In this document: positions 51,162 to 60,751 of the stretch, one piece after another | How the letters are laid out: every line of letters starts with the position of its first letter | Numbering within the stretch: the first letter of the stretch is position 1 | From: Asterias rubens | Taxonomy: Eukaryota > Echinodermata > Asteroidea > Forcipulatida > Asteriidae | Direction of reading: 5' to 3' | NCBI RefSeq assembly: GCF_902459465.1 | Contig: NC_047076.1 | Coordinates: 11,850,146-11,914,145, forward strand | DNA length: 64,000 nt | Translations under genes and position numbers: made by a program | The notes under the pieces: generated by a model | The model's input: only the letters and a program-made list of their open reading frames with translations | What the model was told of the DNA's origin: nothing | Databases searched by the model: none

Positions 51162-54100
51162 GAGATACTGCTGGACGCCGGCGCCCAGCATGAAAAGCTG
51201 CTAGCAGAGTACCAGGCAGAGGCATACAGACCATTGACCATCGGTAAGAGATATTTGTCAAGTTTACTTATTGCAATAAATAGTTATGCCTGAAGTTGTG
51301 TTTCCAACTTCTTTTGGGCCCTTTTTCAAACCTCGTCTTGGGCTCTGGCTTATAGGCTCCAAGCTCTATCTACTGGGCCCAATTTCATGGCTCTGCTTGC
51401 CGCCGAATTCTGCGCTTACCTGCGTTCCCCGCTTACGTGCAAGCGCCGAATTTCTGCGCTAGCCTTGTAAGCGTAGAATGCGTACATGTAGCGTGGAATA
51501 CGCACGCGCAGAAGCCAAAATTCGCCGTAACCCGTGAAATACGCTTGCTGTAAGCACAGAATTCCCTGCTTCCGTGAGCGCCGATTCTGCGCTTACGGTA
51601 AGCAGAGCCATGAAATTGGGCCCTGATGTTCGAACCACCACGTGAAATACGCGCTGGTCCAAAAAGGCAGTTTAAAGGCTGAGCTCTGCGTCATGGCCGA
51701 GTAGTTTTCTAGTTCTGGTGGTTTACTCATCGAGTGTGGGTTCAAACCCTAGTCATGACATTTGTGTCATCGTCGTCATCATCATCATCATCATCATTCT
51801 CTGTGGTCCATCAAGAGGGACGTATCGATTTGTTTTAGACTGCCACAGCTGCTGTGCCGGTGAGCCATGGTCCACTTCTAGCTGGCGCAACCAGGTGTTG
51901 TGTGGTCGCCCTCTGGGTCTCTTCCAGGCTGGGCCGGGACGGATTCCCGCTCAAGCGTTGACGCTCAGCTTGAGGGGGGTATGTGCTGGAGTATATGCTT
52001 TACTATAATTCGTTCTCTTCACCCAGGGGTACAAATGGGTACCTGCGAGGGTAGGGGTTGATATTGTGAGTGAAAAAGCCTTTCGAGCGCCATGGCAGCT
52101 CGGGGTTGAAATCCCCAGGGAGCTGAGAAAGTTTATAGGAATGTTATTGACTCGATGACAAGGGCAATAATGTAAATCGCATTGATTTGGTCAGTGTAAA
52201 ATGTGCTATAGAACATGGTGGTTAAAGGCCCGGTCCCACTGCAGCGATAACGAGAACGATAACGATAACGACACAAAGAGAACGCATTCCATTGGTTGAA
52301 TGAGAGTGTGCATATTCTGCGTGGAGCAATTCATCCAATACAATGCGTTCTCTTTGCGCCGTGATAGTTATCGTTTTCGTTATCGCTGCAGTGTGACTCG
52401 GCCTTAAGTCATCGCAGTGTGGGTTCGAATCCTGTTCAAGACATTTGTGTCCTTGAGCAAGATGCTTTACTACCAACCATGTTAAATGTCTGTCATCTAT
52501 CACAGATGAGAGGATTTCCGAGGCCTGAGTTCTACTTCTGACCAATCTGCCTGCTGCTGCCACGTTACTTGAAGATACGCTTAGCTTCCCAGAAATATCT
52601 ACTGAGCAGGTAAGTTTAAAGGCACTGGAGGTGTTTGGTAATGTCGAAAACCAGTGTTCTCACTTGGTGTATCCCAACAAATGCATAAAGTAAACCTGCA
52701 AAAATTTTGGCTCAATTGGTCAACGAAGTTTCATGATAATAATGAAAGAAAGAACACCCTTTTTGAAAAATTTACATTCAGTGTGTGCTTTCAGATGCAT
52801 ATGAAGCCTTTTTATTTGACTGAGAAATTACCTCTTTCTTAAACACAAAGACAATGTTTTATCAAAGTTGCATTGGCTGTAAGTGCAGTTTTCCGCACTT
52901 AGTTGATCCCAGTTCTGTACCCCCAACAAATGTGCGTTTATCTTCTCTTTTTGACAGAAAGAGAAGTATATAGGATTTGAGGCATTGTGTGGTGAGGTAT
53001 CAATGTATATTTGGTTTGCGGTAACACCATGTGTGTATCTACTTGCCAGGTAGAGTTGTTCTTAGGGAACTGTCTCGCTTTATTCTACTGCCATGGAGTA
53101 GATAATCGGAGGTTCGGGAGACTTCTCAGTTCTGAAAAGAACTGTCCTGCTTTTCAACTATTACCAGGGCGGATGGTATAGAAATTAGACTGGACAACTA
53201 CTTTAGCTTATAGGATCGTAATTAACTGTACTGCCGCGGAGTCAGTTCTGAAATTGGTCTCAACGTTTCGACTAGCTTGCTCTAGTCATCGTCAGGAGAC
53301 TGAAGAGGTAAGAGAAGAGTGGGCTTATTTATAGGGGTTCAGTGGATCCACTGCAGTTCAATCAATGCTCTGATTGGTTGTGTGGTTGGCAGCCTCAGGG
53401 CTATGGTTAGGGTTGGCCATTGTGTGAGAAACCTCTCGGGTGTAGTGAGGCGTGTCAGTAGGTTGGTGGTTGTTAGAGGAGGAGGGTGGTAGGATAGTAT
53501 GCCAAATGCTGCTGATGAAATAGCCGATATCTTGTGGCACAGTGTCGTGTCTGTATATTTCGATAGCTTCCCTTATGCGCCTTGTATACCAATGTCTCTC
53601 AGGTGCTATGATACGAGCCTGATCCCAATCTATGACATGGTCTAAATCGGTGGAGTGTTTGACAATGGCAGATTTGTCATATTCCCCTCTGCGGCCGTGT
53701 GCTTTATGTTCTTTTAGCCTGGTAGTTAGGTCTCTACCGGTCTTGCCAATGTACACTTTACCACAAGTACAAGGAATTCGATAGACCCCTGCCTGACTGC
53801 TAGAGTCATGCTTGTCTTTGTGAGTGTGTAGCTTAGTATCCAACTTGTACGAGTTCAGTAGTAGACCTTGATTTCGGCCTCACGGAGGATCCGTTGAATT
53901 TTGTGTGAGGTATGACCAATGTACGGAAGGACCGCAATGGGCATATCTTTGGATTGTGCAGACTGAGAGTTGTGTTTTGAAAGGGACTCTCTTTTGTTTG
54001 GTTTATACCCATTCTCTTTTAGCACTGTGTTAAGGTGCTCCAGTTCATTAGGTAAATGTTCCTTATCACAAATAATGTGTGCCCTTTGAAGTAGGGTCCG

Positions 54101-57100
54101 GTTCACTGAGGCTTTCACAGAAGGAGGATGGAATGACCGAGCGTTGAGGTAGCGGTCTGTATGGGTGGGTTTTCTGTACACGGAGTGTGCTAGAGAACCA
54201 TCAGTCTTCTTGGAAATGAGTACATCAAGGAAAGGTAATGAATCGGATGTCTCAGTTTCCATGGTGAACTGAATGTTAGGGTGTTGGCGGTTAATGTGAC
54301 TAAGGAAGTCATCATGGTTTTCCAATCCATGTGACCAAATGATGAACGTGTCATCCACATATCGGAGCCAAAGTTTGGGTTTGAGTCGAGCGGTACCCAG
54401 GGCTTTCTGTTCAAAATCTTCCATGAAAATGTTCGCTAAGACTGGGGAAATAGGAGACCCCATGGGAGTTCTTAAAGCCTGTCTGTAATATCCATCTCTC
54501 CATTGGAAGTATGTGGACTTCACGCATGTCATTAATAGATCATGAATCTGGTCTGGCGTTAGGCTGGTTCGATCGGTAAGAGTTTCATCTTGTTCTAGTA
54601 CCGCTTTGGTTATTTGGCAAGCTTCATCGGTGGGTACGTTAGTGAAAAGAGATTTGACATCAAAACTCACTAATATATCGGATGACTGTAATTCAATTCC
54701 CTTGATAATATCGATAAACCCTGCTGAATTGGGTACATGGTGAGGTGTTTTGCCCACAAGTGTGTGTAAAAGCTTAGTCAAGTGTTGGGCGAGGTTGTAG
54801 GTAGGGGAACCTCGAGAGGAGACAATAGGGCGGAGCGGTTTATCTGGTTTGTGAATCTTTGGCTGACCAAAGAATCTCGGGCACTTCGAGGCCGAAGGCC
54901 TGAGATGTCTGTACAATGGAGTGGGTATGGCAGTGCTACAGTTTAGGGAGAGGAGCATGGCAGCGAGCTTCCTTTCAACTGATGGGATCGGGTTCTTCTT
55001 TAGGTGGACATAGGTATCTGTGTCAAGGATACTTTGAACCTTTTGGACTTGGGGAATGCTCACCGTTTCCTCGGCAACTTGCAGGATGCCAAGACATATC
55101 TTGACGAGGCTGAGATGTTGGCCGTCGAGATGGGCGACGTGGACAAGATCACCACGGCAACCATCCATCACGGGGATTGGATTCTTGGGAGTGGACATCT
55201 GAAGGAGGCTATTGCCAAGGTTTTCCAGCCGCTGTTGAAACGGAATATGAGCGACAAGAATAGGGGGCTAATGTTACAGTCATTTGGAAATGCTTGTAGG
55301 TAAGTTTGTCGAAGCCACCGATCTATCTGGTTGTCTTTTTTTATGCTTCAACATTTTATTTTAGTTGCCCAATTTCTTAGAGCTGCTTTCAAAACACAAA
55401 AGTAGCTAACACCAAACAATATTGCTTACCAGAATAAGTTTACCAGCCAAGATATTTTGTCATGTGTGCTATCTGTACCTGGTATCTTGTTTGGAATTGC
55501 TAAAAGCATGGAGTATTGCTCCATGCTAAAAGCAACAATTTTCTGCTTAAGCAGCTCTCTAAAATTTGGCCCTGGTAAACGTCGTCATATGACATTTTAC
55601 AACCAATGGGATAAAACCAGCCTTAATTTATGATTGTTGCATTGCATTCCAGGGCTTCAGCAGACTTCGGAACAGCTAAAGAGTACTTAAGAGAAGCCAT
55701 CGCTATCGCCGAGCGACTTGAAGATCCTGTTGCCGTGGCAGATCGCCATGGGGACTTGGGAACCACTTTTCGGTCGGGGGGGCGGTCCACCGATGCCCTT
55801 ACCCATCAGAAAAAACAGTTTGTGTTTGCAAAACAAAGAGGCAAGTTATTTCAACGTTTCGATCAGTATGCTCTCTCGTTCATACCTGGGCCCAGTTTCA
55901 TAGCGCTGCTTAACAGTCGATTTTGTGCTTACTGTGCAATTTTTGTTTCATAGCGCTGCTAACCGTAAGCACATGAAAAGGCATGCTAACCTTCCGGTGC
56001 TTACCGCACGAAAATAAATGACGTCACACGCAATGGCCGTCCAATTTTTCTGCTAACCTGTGAAATACGCTAAGGCTTAAGCAAATTTTTCTGCTACAGT
56101 AAGCACGCAAATTTGCTTACAGTTAAGCAGCGCTATGAAATTGGGCTCTCTCGTTCATACTTGTTCTTCTTCCCTAGGTGACAGGCAGCTTTAGTGGTTT
56201 CCTGCTTCAACATTGGCTTCACTCTTTACTCCATGAGCCCACCGGACTACGACATGGCCTTGGTCTGCCACGCCATACACTTGGAGCTCTTGGACAGGAT
56301 CGGATATGTTGATAACGTGAACGACCCTCTTACATTATACCTGTTCTTCTTTCCTAGGTGACCAGGCAGCTCTAGTGGTTTCCTGCTTCAACATTGGCTT
56401 CACTCATTACTCTACTCTATGAGCCCACCGGACTACAACTCAGCCTTGGTCTACCACGCAGTGCAGCTAGAGCTTTCTGACACTGACAGGATTGGAAATG
56501 TTGATAACTGTGAACGACTCTCTTACATTATACCTACTCTCCTTCCCTAGGTGACCAGGCAACTTTAGTGGTTTCCTGCTTCAATATCGGCTTCACTCTT
56601 TACTCCATGAGCCCACCGGACTACAACTCAGCCTTGGTCTACCACGCAGTACAGCTAGAGCTTTCTGACACTGACAGGATCAGAAATGTTGACAACTGTG
56701 TACGACCCTCTTACATTATACCTGCTCTCGTTCCCAAGGTGACCAGGCAGCTCTAATGGTTTCCTGCTTCAACATTGGCTTCACTCATTACTCCATGAGC
56801 TCACCGGACTACAACATGGCCTTGGTCTACCACACAGTACACTTGGAGCTCTTGGACAGGATTGGACATTATACCTCTTGGACATTATACCTGCTCTCGT
56901 TCCCTAGGTGACAGGCAGCTCTAGTGGTTTCCTGCTTCAACATCGGCTTCACTCATTACTCCATGAGCTCACCGGACTACAACATGGCCTTGGTCTGCCA
57001 CGCCATACACTTGGAGCTCTCGGACAGGATTGGACATTATACCTCTTGGACATTATACCTGCTCTCGTTCCCTAGGTGACCAGGCAGCTTTAGTGGTTTC

Positions 57101-58716
57101 CTGCTTCAACATCGACTTCACTCACTACTCCATGAGCCCACCGGACTACAACTCAGCCTTGGTCTACCATGCAGTACAGCTAGAGCTTTCTGACACTGAC
57201 AGGATTGGAAATGTTGATAACTGTGAACGACCCTCTTACATCATACTTGTTCTTCTTCCCTAGGTGACAGGCAGCTCTAGTGGTTTCCTGCTTCAACTTT
57301 GGCTTCACTCATTACTCCATGAGCCCACCGGACTACAACTCAGCCTTGGTCTACCATGCAGTACAGCTAGAGCTTTCTGACACTGACAGGATTGGAAATG
57401 TTGATAACTGTGAACGACCCTGTTACATCATACTTGTTCTTCTTCCCTAGGTGACCAGGCAGCTCTAGTTGTATTCTGCTTCAACATTGGCTTCACTCAT
57501 TACTCCATGAGCCCACCGGACTACGACATGGCCTTGGTCTACCACGCCATACACCTGGAGCTGTCCGACACGATCGGGTACTTGGCGATGAAGTCGCGTG
57601 CCTTAAACTGCCTCGGCAAGATATACACAGGTTTGAATTTTAAGTATTATAAGTTATCCCACACACGCTCATGGAATACGGAAAAATTAGCCCTGGCGGC
57701 CTTACACTTTCGTAATATTACAGTGACATCCTGGATATCAGGGTACATTTCTGGGGCGGAAAATTTTCAAAGCTTGATAACTCAAATCTTACCTGCAAGA
57801 AAGCACTAATTTCAACAGATTCACACTCCATGGCAGCATATATTTTTCTGCGGTGGGTTTTGATCAGCATATATTCTTCAAAAATCCGTCATTTTCATGA
57901 AATAATGCAGCTCCCAACGTTAAGGAATTCCCATTTTTGTTCGTACTCTCACAGTCTGCCGTGTTTACGCAAGATGCGCAAATCTTGCGTTGCGTTTGTG
58001 CGTTAATGCTGTGCAGTCAAGAGTATGGTGACCAAGAATTCATGCGTCTTGCATCATGCGTCTTGCATGCGAATGTATACGCAGACGCACGGCAACAGAC
58101 AACACTGTGAGAAAACGATAAAAACAGGATTTTTTTAACGTTGGGAGCTGCATTATTTCACGAAAATGACGGATTTGTGAGGAATATATGAGGACCAAAA
58201 CCCACCGCAGAAATATGTATGCCACCATGGAATGTGAATCTGTTGAAATTAGTGGCTTGTTGCAGGTAAGTTTTGAGTTATGAAGCTTTGAAAATGTTCC
58301 GCCCCAGTAACAGGCCTCAATAGTTAGGACTCTGTATCTGTGTACAGAGGAAGAGTCCTATATAGGGCTAATGGAAAAATATAGTGCGTCTGCATCTCAC
58401 ATCCAACAAGACCTCGGCCTTGGACCTCTTTGGATATGGGACGTAGTTGTGCTATATTTTTCCTATTGTGCTATATAAAGGAAGCCACTATCAGATAGCA
58501 CCCCCAGGGATAATTACTTTAAAGAAGTCAATAATTATTTGAAAATCAAAATCATTTTTGATTTGTGTCTGTTCTTCTCTTCGTCATCAGCTCTGAAGGA
58601 CAATGAGGCGGCCATCTTGCTCCTTGTGGAATGCTTGGAAGTCCACAGTCAAACGGGAAACCATCGCGGATTGGGCATAGCCTACGGGAACATCGGTACG
58701 GTGTACCGAGCCATGG
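51162..58716 (+). CDS. TPR-repeat protein gene, disrupted by retroelement and exon-array insertion
   Basis: Likely exons: 51162-51243, (52530-52609 uncertain), 55004-55299, 55653-55840, 57451-57630, 58591-58716. The last four encode about five tetratricopeptide units, for example LGNAHRFLGNLQDAKTYLDE, SADFGTAKEYLREAIAIAER and GLGIAYGNIGTVYRAM, so the product is a helical scaffold for protein contacts. Phases agree: 55299 (2), 55840 (1), 57630 (1), 58716 (1). The 55840 junction uses a GC donor (AGAG|GCAAGT). The first exon (EILLDAGAQHEKLLAEYQAE) has no known domain. A Penelope-like element lies antisense at 52973 to about 55040 and seems to have cut the 55004 exon. The start, any N-terminal domain and the 3' end are not established; the locus may be a pseudogene. 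I do not recognise the specific gene. Confidence 0.6.
51375..51623. mobile_element. Foldback element, 'cccaatttcatgg' family
   Basis: GGGCCCAATTTCATGGCTCT at the left and AGAGCCATGAAATTGGGCCC at the right. Inside, TTCTGCGCTTAC words are repeated in both orientations. In an intron of the TPR gene. Confidence 0.85.
51690..52500 (+). repeat. tRNA-SINE pieces with (ATC)n and a nested TTAA element
   Basis: A tRNA-like head (GTCATGGCCGAGTAGTTTTC … GTGGGTTCAAACCCTAGTCA, then GACATTTGTGTC) is at 51690-51768, followed by a (TCA)n run at 51776-51797. A second B-box region (GTGTGGGTTCGAATCCTGTT, GACATTTGTGTC) is at 52418-52450, leading to GAGCAAGATGCTTTACTACC. The segment between carries a short MITE (52222-52407). 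Confidence 0.6.
52222..52407. mobile_element. TTAA-flanked MITE nested in SINE sequence
   Basis: TTAA at 52222-52225 and 52404-52407. The TIR begins GGCCCGGTCCCACTGCAGCG on the left and GGCCGAGTCACACTGCAGCG on the inverted right, continuing through ATAACGA. 186 bp; no coding capacity. Confidence 0.85.
52530..52609 (+). CDS. Possible TPR-gene exon (weak)
   Basis: With a phase-1 entry from 51243 this reads VLLLTNLPAAATLLEDTLSF then PEISTEQ, and ends at a GTAAGT donor in phase 0, which fits the next exon. The acceptor (GGCCTGAG) has no pyrimidine tract; the stronger acceptor at 52504 leads to stops in every frame. It could be SINE-derived sequence. Confidence 0.3.
52616..52855 (+). mobile_element. 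TTAA MITE, 3'-truncated
   Basis: Begins TTAAAGGCACTGGAGGTGTT directly after the GTAAGT donor at 52610 and stops at ACCTCTTTCTTAAACACAAA. It lies in the intron just upstream of the Penelope insertion. Confidence 0.75.
53257..53300 (-). ncRNA. Hammerhead-type ribozyme motif of the Penelope-like element
   Basis: The minus strand shows a stem I strand (GTCTC), the core CTGACGA, stem II (GACTAG-AGCAAG-CTAGTC), GAAAC, then GTT and the closing GAGAC of stem I. Helix III would be only about two base pairs, as known for Penelope-encoded hammerheads that act as dimers. Cleavage would follow GUU. Confidence 0.75.
53358..53843 (-). CDS. GIY-YIG endonuclease domain of the Penelope-like element
   Basis: Frame open for about 161 codons: a preceding linker (HTHKDKHDSSSQ), GVYRIPCTCGKVYIGKTGRD with the two signature triads, LTTRLKEHKAH, then HSTDLDHVIDWDQARIIA and an Arg-rich helix (RHWYTRRIREAIEI). 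The domain nicks target DNA to prime reverse transcription. It is out of frame with the RT by one base. Confidence 0.9.
   Translation of the reverse strand: MDTKLHTHKDKHDSSSQAGVYRIPCTCGKVYIGKTGRDLTTRLKEHKAHGRRGEYDKSAIVKHSTDLDHVIDWDQARIIAPERHWYTRRIREAIEIYRHDTVPQDIGYFISSIWHTILPPSSSNNHQPTDTPHYTREVSHTMANPNHSPEAANHTTNQSID
53855..55040 (-). CDS. Reverse transcriptase of the Penelope-like element (partial)
   Basis: About 395 codons of RT, with catalytic YVDD and the upstream LVSFDVKSLFTNVPTDEA. The open frame runs on to 55198, but beyond about 55040 the antisense strand encodes TPR sequence, so that extension is chance. It ends EIKVYY-stop where an intact element would continue into the GIY-YIG frame. 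Confidence 0.88.
55376..55572. mobile_element. Foldback element, 'cccaatttc' family, TPR intron
   Basis: GCCCAATTTCTTAGAGCTGC on the left, inverted as GCAGCTCTCTAAAATTTGGC on the right. The centre has CATGGAGTATTGCTCCATG, a second small palindrome. Confidence 0.8.
55886..56145. mobile_element. Foldback element with 15-bp target duplication, TPR intron
   Basis: Flanked by CTCTCTCGTTCATAC at 55871-55885 and 56146-56160. The arms read GGGCCCAGTTTCATAGCGCT on the left and AGCGCTATGAAATTGGG on the right. Inside, TTTCATAGCGCTGCTAA is repeated at about 55948, so the left arm is duplicated. It sits between the GC donor at 55841 and the first of the tandem acceptors. Confidence 0.9.
56178..57630 (+). 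repeat. Eight tandem copies of the front of a TPR exon, each with its own splice acceptor
   Basis: Copies start at 56178, 56358, 56551, 56739, 56908, 57076, 57264 and 57451 (spacing 168-193 bp). Each unit is an acceptor (mostly CCCTAG; CCCAAG in copy 4) plus about 120 bp of exon (GGCAGCTCTAGTGGTTTCCTG…). Only copy 8 continues through YLAMKSRALNCLGKIYT to a GT donor. Copies 1, 5 and 7 have lost one C (GTGACAGG), which gives an early stop in the incoming frame; copy 2 has a 7-base insertion. Two types alternate: type A (GACATGGCCTTGGT or AACATGGCC) and type B (AACTCAGCCTTGGT) in the order A B B A A B B A. Confidence 0.9.
57631..58590. other. TPR intron with a large inverted repeat
   Basis: 57690-57920 and 58090-58310 are inverted relatives (TGATTTCAACAGATTCACAC … AACGTTGGGAGCTGCATTAT, GGACCAAAACCCACCGCAGA). 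The loop has repeated GCATCATGCGTCTTGCATGC words. This is a foldback element of about 620 bp; no exon seen. Confidence 0.7.
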
Positions 58717-58771
58717 GTACGTTGTGTAATGTTTGTTATTGAGACATTAATGAGCCAGTCAGCATTCTCCC

Positions 58772-59054
58772 TTAAGGCAGTGGACACTATTGGTTATAGT
58801 CAAAGACTAGCCTTCACAGTTGGTGTATCTCAACATATGCATACAATAATGAACCTGTGAAAATTTGAGCTCAATCGGTCATCGAACTTGCGAGATATGA
58901 ATGAAAGAGAAAAAAAACCTTGTCACACGAAGGTGTGTGCGTTTAGATGGTTGATTTCGAGACCTCAAGTTCTAAATCTGAGGTCTCGAAATCAAATTCG
59001 TGGAAAATTACTTCTTTCTCGGAAACTATGGCACTTCAGAGGGTGCCGTTTCTC
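58772..59054 (+). mobile_element. TTAA MITE, 3'-truncated
   Basis: TTAAGGCAGTGGACACTATT at the left, a central hairpin (GAGACCTCAAGTTCTAAATC / TGAGGTCTCGAAATC), ending at AGGGTGCCGTTTCTC. Confidence 0.8.
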
Positions 59055-59179
59055 TGGAGAAGTGAAAAAGAAAAACGTGAAATCTGTGGATGAAAATTTG
59101 AAAATAAAAAATATTAAGAAAGCACTGGATTGGTGAAAAGAGGTAAAGTTAACAAGAAAAATGAGCAGAGTTTCTGTTG

Positions 59180-59400
59180 GGCGCGATAATAATAATAAAA
59201 ATAATAACGAGGTCTTAAAGAGCGCACAAATCTCAGGGCGCTATTACAGAGAAAATACTAACAAAAATAACAAAGAACACATTAAATACAAAAGAATGGA
59301 TCTTTGAAACTAAAACACCCCAAAGAAATTAAAAAATAAACCTGATAAAAAAAACTAAAAAAACAAACTCAAATATGATTAGAGTGCCACTGCACTGACG
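59180..59400 (-). repeat. AT-rich LINE/SINE tail-like stretch
   Basis: (ATA)n at 59188-59202 followed by AAAGAGCGCACAAATCTCAG and GGCGCTATTACAGAG on the plus strand is the inverse of the tail seen at the 3' end of the LINE at 35440-36165. No coding part is attached. Confidence 0.5.
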
Positions 59401-59899
59401 TCCTGGCTATAAAGGTTCTTTACAATGCGAACACAAATTTGACTACAATTTCCTTAATTTTTTACTTGATTTGAGAAGTTGAAATTCCGTTCATATATTC
59501 ATAGTGTCCCTCACTATATTTTCAACGAGTTTACAGCTAACAAATATATCCATGGAAGAAATTATTTCCGAAAATATGTCGAAGTTCTGCACTGGCGATG
59601 TTGATCATCGTATACCACTTGATAGTGTGAGCTCAAGTGCGCATGGCTTTAGAGTGCAGCGCGTTGTCTTGCCGCTATTCGCCGTCAACTGGGTAGGTGC
59701 CATCAAATCGCCTTCAACTCCTCCAATACACATTTAAAATCCAGGAGGCATAAAACTGGAAAGCACTACACCTCAAAGTTTTAAAGTTTCAGGTTGAATT
59801 TCGGTTACAAAGTGAGTTTTTTTCTTAAAAAATATTTATAAGCAGCAAAGCCGTCTGCCGCCATCTTGCTTTTTTACATGGCTTCTTCTTGTCATATAG

Positions 59900-59931
59900 A
59901 CGGACAACAGAGGACCGATGAGGCCACTTAG
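59900..59931 (+). CDS. Possible last TPR-gene exon (weak)
   Basis: TTGTCATATAG gives an acceptor with a pyrimidine-rich upstream. Joined in phase 1 to 58716 it reads DGQQRTDEAT and a TAG stop (59929-59931). The sequence is compatible with a TPR helix start but far too short to be sure. Confidence 0.25.
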
Positions 59932-60512
59932 CATGCGCCAACTTAACGGCCTCATCTGTCCTGGGAAAAAGATATGCTTCCAGCACATGGAGTCTTGGCA
60001 CAAGACGTCTATTCTCGGTATACTATGTTCTGCGCTTTGTGTAAATTGCTCGCTGACTATTATCCATCTGCTTAGTGAGTGGTTGACGCAAGTTGATGGC
60101 GCCGCCAGTGATCAGTGCAAGAAAGTATTTACACGGAAGTTAGTGGACGACGTGGGAATGGAAAACGTAAATTTCAATTTTCTTTTCACAAAATATTAAC
60201 ACCAAAGGAGACAAGTCAACAATTTTAAATAACGCGGGCTTGGAGTTCCAACTACAAGGAACATGTGAGTAAAAGTTCAGACTCCCAACTTAGGTAGAAA
60301 TATTTTTAACAGATTTTTTAAAATCTTTCGCAATGGTACGGGACCTTTGGACTCCATCGCGTTGCATGCAACGGAGGAGTCCAACCTGGGCTATATAAAG
60401 TACAATGCTCTCTTGTGTGAGTTGTTGGCCATTGGAATAACTTATCAAAATGATATTTGGTTGTGTTGACGGAGTGGACGACACCAAACGAGTTGACGGC
60501 AAGTAGCAGTAG

Positions 60513-60717
60513 GATTGCGAGTGTAAAGTCAGGTTCATACTTCCTGCAAATGCGAATGCAATTATGCGATAGAACAAATGGTGACGATTTCACATGGCTG
60601 TTTAGCACTTAGCAAACTGATGTGAACTATTCCTTGCGAATTTGGGGTGCAAAATTACAACGCATTCACATTCGCTTTCGCAGGAAGAAGTATGAACCGG
60701 GCTTTACACTCGCAATC
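60513..60717. mobile_element. Foldback MITE
   Basis: GATTGCGAGTGTAAAGTCAG, TTCATACTTCCTGC on the left face an inverse on the right (GAAGAAGTATGAACC, CTTTACACTCGCAATC). It lies 35 bp upstream of the Hikeshi exon-2 duplicate. Confidence 0.85.
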
Positions 60718-60751
60718 ATCTCTTAACTATTCTCACCCATTCTATTCTCAG

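Larger units (their letters stand above)
52973..55040 (-). mobile_element. Penelope-like retroelement, 5'-truncated (RT plus GIY-YIG)
   Basis: Minus-strand retroelement. Its terminal block at 52973-53340 includes a hammerhead motif. The RT (stop at 53855) has the family hallmarks CPRFFGQPKIHKPDKPLRPI, SFDVKSLFTNVP, GSPISPVLANIFMEDFEQKA and LRYVDDTFIIW. The GIY-YIG endonuclease (stop at 53358; GVYRIPCTCGKVYIGKTGRD) follows in another frame, separated by one frameshift near 53855. The RT similarity starts at QSILDTDTYVHLKK, so the N-terminal part is missing. The right edge falls between about 55030 and 55050 inside the TPR exon. Because of the frameshift and truncation it cannot move by itself, although most of both domains is open, suggesting recent insertion. 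Confidence 0.93.

Noticed and set aside
51162-51243. Assigning the first listed TPR-gene exon to a named domain
   Set aside because: EILLDAGAQHEKLLAEYQAE has ankyrin-like and coiled-coil-like features but is too short to assign.
55041-55198. N-terminal extension of the Penelope reverse transcriptase
   Set aside because: The antisense strand here encodes a clear TPR repeat; the open frame past about 55040 is coincidental.
56178-57630. CRISPR-like array
   Set aside because: Regular spacing, but the units are 168-193 bp, diverged, and contain exon and splice-site sequence in a eukaryotic gene.
59504-59737. Plus-strand exon with a GTAGGT donor (…LPLFAVNW)
   Set aside because: No known motif, no phase agreement with either the TPR or the Hikeshi exons, and no clear acceptor.
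59900-60171. Longer exon reading …MRQLNGLICPGKKICF… in phase 0
   Set aside because: It is open and ends at a GTAAAT site, but phase disagrees with the preceding TPR exon and no family is recognised. Only the short phase-1 reading was listed, at low confidence.
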